Assembly (NCBI GenBank): GCA_008694505.1
Contig: VZDJ01000223.1
Location: forward strand, 895,350-959,349
Length of the DNA stretch: 64,000 nucleotides
Direction of reading: 5' to 3'
DNA from: Cyanoderma ruficeps
Lineage: Eukaryota; Chordata; Aves; Passeriformes; Timaliidae
The translations under genes and the position numbers were made by a program. The notes below the pieces were generated by a model that searched no databases, was not told the origin of the DNA, and was given only the letters and a program-made list of their open reading frames with translations. Below, one piece after another: positions 27,760 through 64,000 of this stretch. The first letter of the stretch is position 1; each line of letters begins with the position of its first letter.

Positions 27760-28217
27760 TCCCCCTCCTTTAATGTTAAAGATCATGAGGCCAGGGTCAC
27801 CAGTCCAAGACCTGGTGCAGACAGGGCACCCTTGTGCCAGCCCTTCTCATTCCAACCTCCTCAGCACCTTGCACTGAGCAGTTGAGCTGTTGACAGTTTT
27901 GGGTTCCTTACAGTTTTCCATCTCCATCCTGAGGGTTCCCTGAAGGCCAGTCCTGGCCTCTTCTAACTTCACAATCCGCAGTCTTTCCAAACCACAGACT
28001 CTTGGCTTTCCTGTCAGGTGCTCCTTGCACTGTTCTCTTCAGGCACAGATAAAACAGCATTTTTGTCACATTAAAGTTCCTTGGCTCTTCCCTCACACTT
28101 CTTGTAGTGCCTGTTCTTCCATTTGGTGCAAATTATTCCATGATACCAGAGCATTTTCTGGCTTCATCTTGCTTTCTGTGAACTTAAAATTGGTACAACA
28201 CCAACATTAGGGATGGG
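27760..28217 (-). mobile_element. Remnant of retroviral interior next to the 3' LTR
   Basis: This is sequence upstream (minus strand) of the polypurine tract, expected to be the 3' interior of the provirus. It contains no long intact reading frame and no motif I recognise, so no gene is assigned. A 13-base direct repeat sits near both ends (27780-27792 and 28218-28230). Confidence 0.4.
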
Positions 28218-28309
28218 AGATCATGAGGCCTTGACCCCTCTCCAGACTGAAAGAAAAACCAACCTGAAAAATCCCTCAGTATTCAAGAAGGCCAAACGTG
28301 CACTGTGTG

Positions 28310-28382
28310 AACTTGTTAAACACATTTATTGAGTTCTTGACAGTAACCAAACACAGTGAATGACCATTATAAATAAGAAAAA
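28310..28382 (-). repeat. Copy 1 of duplicated poly(A)-region block
   Basis: About 73 bp with a second copy at 28780-28852, same orientation, 470 bp apart. The core of 24 bases around the AATAAA differs at one position; the rest is more diverged, with short indels, so the duplication is old. Confidence 0.7.
28325..28330 (-). terminator. CA10: Distal AATAAA poly(A) signal of CA10
   Basis: AATAAA on the minus strand, about 1.19 kb after the stop codon, in the other copy of the duplicated block (28310-28382). In both copies the signal is embedded in the same CTCAATAAATGTGTTTAAC context. Confidence 0.45.
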
Positions 28383-28657
28383 AAGGCATTTGCTTTTACT
28401 TGGTCAGCTCCTGCTTTATCTGTAAAGAAAAATATCCCTTTCACCACCAATTTACAGGATTTAATGTTTGTCCCAATAATGGCTTCAGCAAGGAAAATGA
28501 CAATTTTAAACTAGGATATGTTTCAACTGCTTTCTGCTTCTGAGCCCAGTTCCTGCTAATGATGGACCAGAAAGTAGAGTTAAAGTTATACAACCCCTAA
28601 GTGCATTCCCAATTATCATTAACTCACTTGAATGGGCTGCAAACAAAGAAATGAAGT

Positions 28658-28700
28658 AAAAAAAGAAAGAAAAGAAAAAAAGAAGAAAAAAAAGAGAAAA
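28658..28700. repeat. Polypurine/polypyrimidine tract
   Basis: 43 consecutive A/G bases on the plus strand, so pyrimidine-only in CA10 transcript sense. It lies upstream of the distal poly(A) signal. Confidence 0.85.
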
Positions 28701-28779
28701 ACACAAATAATGCGTCCACAAGTAGTAGAGGCTTGTTATTTAGAAAGGAAAAGAGAAATCAAAGCAACTTAACTAAATT

Positions 28780-28852
28780 AATTTGTTAAACACATTTATT
28801 GAGCTGTTAATAGTAACCAACACAACGTATGATCTGTTGTAAAACAAGAAAC
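28780..28852 (-). repeat. Copy 2 of duplicated poly(A)-region block
   Basis: Partner of 28310-28382. This copy is nearer the stop codon and includes the proximal AATAAA. Confidence 0.7.
28795..28800 (-). terminator. CA10: Proximal AATAAA poly(A) signal of CA10
   Basis: AATAAA on the minus strand, about 720 bases after the stop codon. It lies inside one copy of a duplicated block of roughly 73 bp (28780-28852) whose other copy carries the second signal. Confidence 0.5.
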
Positions 28853-29144
28853 AGAAAATGGATATATTCTGATTTTGCCAAATCCTACTACATATATGTG
28901 ACAGAGGGAAATATTTCAATTTCCTTTATATTCTGCAGTGATATATTTACAGTACTTATCTCTCAAAGTCTGTCCCTTTTAAAATCAAATTAACAGAAAG
29001 ATCATAACCTAGAAATAAGTTTCCTTTACAGTAGTCTTGTTCTGTCTTGTCAGTATCCATTAATGATAGTGAAATAATGAGAGCTTTCCAAGGATTACTT
29101 GGCACACAGAACACAACTCCACTTTGATGCTGTACTGAGCCACC

Positions 29145-29145
29145 T

Positions 29146-29176
<31 letters not shown>

Positions 29177-29196
29177 TTTTNTTTTTTTTTTTTTTT
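29145..29196. repeat. Poly-T tract with one undetermined base
   Basis: 52 bases of T with two C interruptions and an N at 29181. In CA10 transcript sense it is an internal A-tract in the 3' UTR. Confidence 0.95.
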
Positions 29197-29314
29197 CAAT
29201 TGTGGGCTGGGGGAGAAGAGGAAGAATTTCATATGTACAAAGGCTGAAAAGTCTTTCTTTGTGACTCTAAATTAGTTCAGGAGAATTGTAATCACGTTTA
29301 CGGTAATACTTTCT

Positions 29315-29349
29315 CTTTGTTTTGTTTTGCTTTGTTTTGTTTTGTTTTT
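29315..29349. repeat. (TTTTG)n microsatellite
   Basis: Imperfect TTTTG pentamer run, read as CAAAA in the CA10 3' UTR. Confidence 0.85.
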
Positions 29350-29520
29350 AAATGGCCACCAATCACATGAATGAATTTTGAGGAGTTTTCCAGTATGGCA
29401 GCTCTTTTCCCACAGCACATGGTGCATGTGAACCCAGAGAGGGAGGTTGGATGCATTGTAGATGATGTCAATTCCCAGAAGGAGCATTCCACTGAAGATT
29501 TGGATTCTGCCTGCTCTGTC

Positions 29521-63165
<33,645 letters not shown>

Positions 63166-64000
63166 CTAAACAAAGTGAGAAAAAAAAAGAGTTTTTTTCA
63201 AAATAATCTGCAAATCTTACAAACTCTTTGGAGGTTTTGCTCTTCACGCGCCTTTGCTCAAATACGGTGACACATCTTGTGAGATGAAATAACCAACCTC
63301 AGGTCACACTTCAGTTTCTGCTTTGAACCCTACACTGTGTATTCAAATATTTTGCTAAAGCCCTATGTACACATTTTAGCCTTGGCTGACATGCTGAATA
63401 GGACTGCTGCACTTCTAATTAAGCACAGTACTACTTTTGGAGTACTTTTCATGCCAGCTCTGAATCATGCCTTCACTTCAAAATTTCTGCACTGGAAATG
63501 GGAACATTTCAGCTGACATAAATTATTAAAGTACACTTGAACAAATCTGAAATTTAATTCTTTCCCCCTTCTTTTAATATTTATAGCAAAATTACCCAAA
63601 AGTAAAGGTGCTGCAAAAAGCGGAGATGCAATGATTCATTAATAGGGAACTCTCTGCCTCCTGGAGCTGCAGGTAAAAACTTTCACTGTCTTCCCACGCA
63701 AGTCTCTTTGTTTTGTTATAAATATTTTATATGTACAATTGCCAGATCTTTTAGCCAGGGAAGTGCAGAATTAATTCCAATTGGATTATATATGTCTAGT
63801 TCCTACTACACATCAAATAGCTCCTTGAGATTCATCTTTATTTTTAAAAAGGCTGAATGTTGTGCTGCATGTGCAAACTGATTTACAGCTGCTGTAATGA
63901 AAAAGGAAATGATTGTGGAAATTTTTCATATGCAATATAAATCTGTCATGATTTCCGCTGTCTTAGAAAAAATTTCTAGATCAAAAAGTTCTTTAATATA
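63166..64000 (-). other. CA10: 3' part of the preceding CA10 intron
   Basis: Upstream of the acceptor at 63166-63167 (TTTAG). The exon or exons for residues 1-93 were not found here, so they lie beyond the window. Confidence 0.85.

Larger units (their letters stand above)
28305..29520 (-). other. CA10: Probable CA10 3' UTR (extent uncertain)
   Basis: This is non-coding sequence directly after the CA10 stop codon on the minus strand. It holds a pentanucleotide repeat (29315-29349), a long A-tract in transcript sense (29145-29196), a 43-base pyrimidine-only run in transcript sense (28658-28700) and two AATAAA signals (28795-28800 and 28325-28330). The UTR would be about 0.73 kb with the first signal and about 1.2 kb with the second. 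The end point is inferred from these signals alone. Confidence 0.6.

Overview
The window is AT-rich vertebrate nuclear DNA, almost certainly from a bird. The evidence is one large split gene, CR1-type LINE tails, and several short endogenous-retrovirus LTRs with 6-bp target duplications, all typical of avian genomes. No bacterial genes, operons, CRISPR arrays, tRNAs or rRNAs were seen. The only protein-coding gene I can support is CA10 (carbonic anhydrase-related protein 10), on the minus strand. Its last six coding exons lie at 63165-62980, 39975-39880, 38264-38192, 32978-32824, 30574-30400 and 29543-29521 (stop codon at 29523-29521). All visible splice sites are GT-AG, the phases agree, and the joined exons give 235 codons. 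That equals residues 94-328 of a 328-residue protein, so the first 93 codons lie beyond the right edge. || Layout: 1-28.3 kb is non-coding DNA downstream of CA10, with an LTR nested in another LTR (4.1-4.9 kb), solo LTRs at 13.0, 17.1 and 26.1 kb, a 79-base assembly gap (26652-26730), and an LTR with its polypurine tract and a scrap of retroviral interior (27.06-28.2 kb). About 28.3-29.5 kb is the CA10 3' UTR, whose poly(A) region appears duplicated. From 29.5 to 40 kb there are five closely spaced coding exons. From 40 to 63 kb there is one 23-kb intron with CR1 tails, a CCAAT-rich promoter-like block near 48.3 kb, microsatellites, and a same-sense solo LTR ending only about 57 bp past the 5' splice site of exon 63165-62980. 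|| The encoded protein is an acatalytic member of the alpha-carbonic anhydrase family. Two of the three zinc-binding histidine positions are Arg and Gln here. It is known in vertebrates as a secreted, brain-expressed neurexin ligand. No new multi-gene system was found. The most interesting items are the sense-oriented LTR beside a CA10 splice donor, the nested LTR pair, the duplicated poly(A) region and a few compact perfect hairpins.
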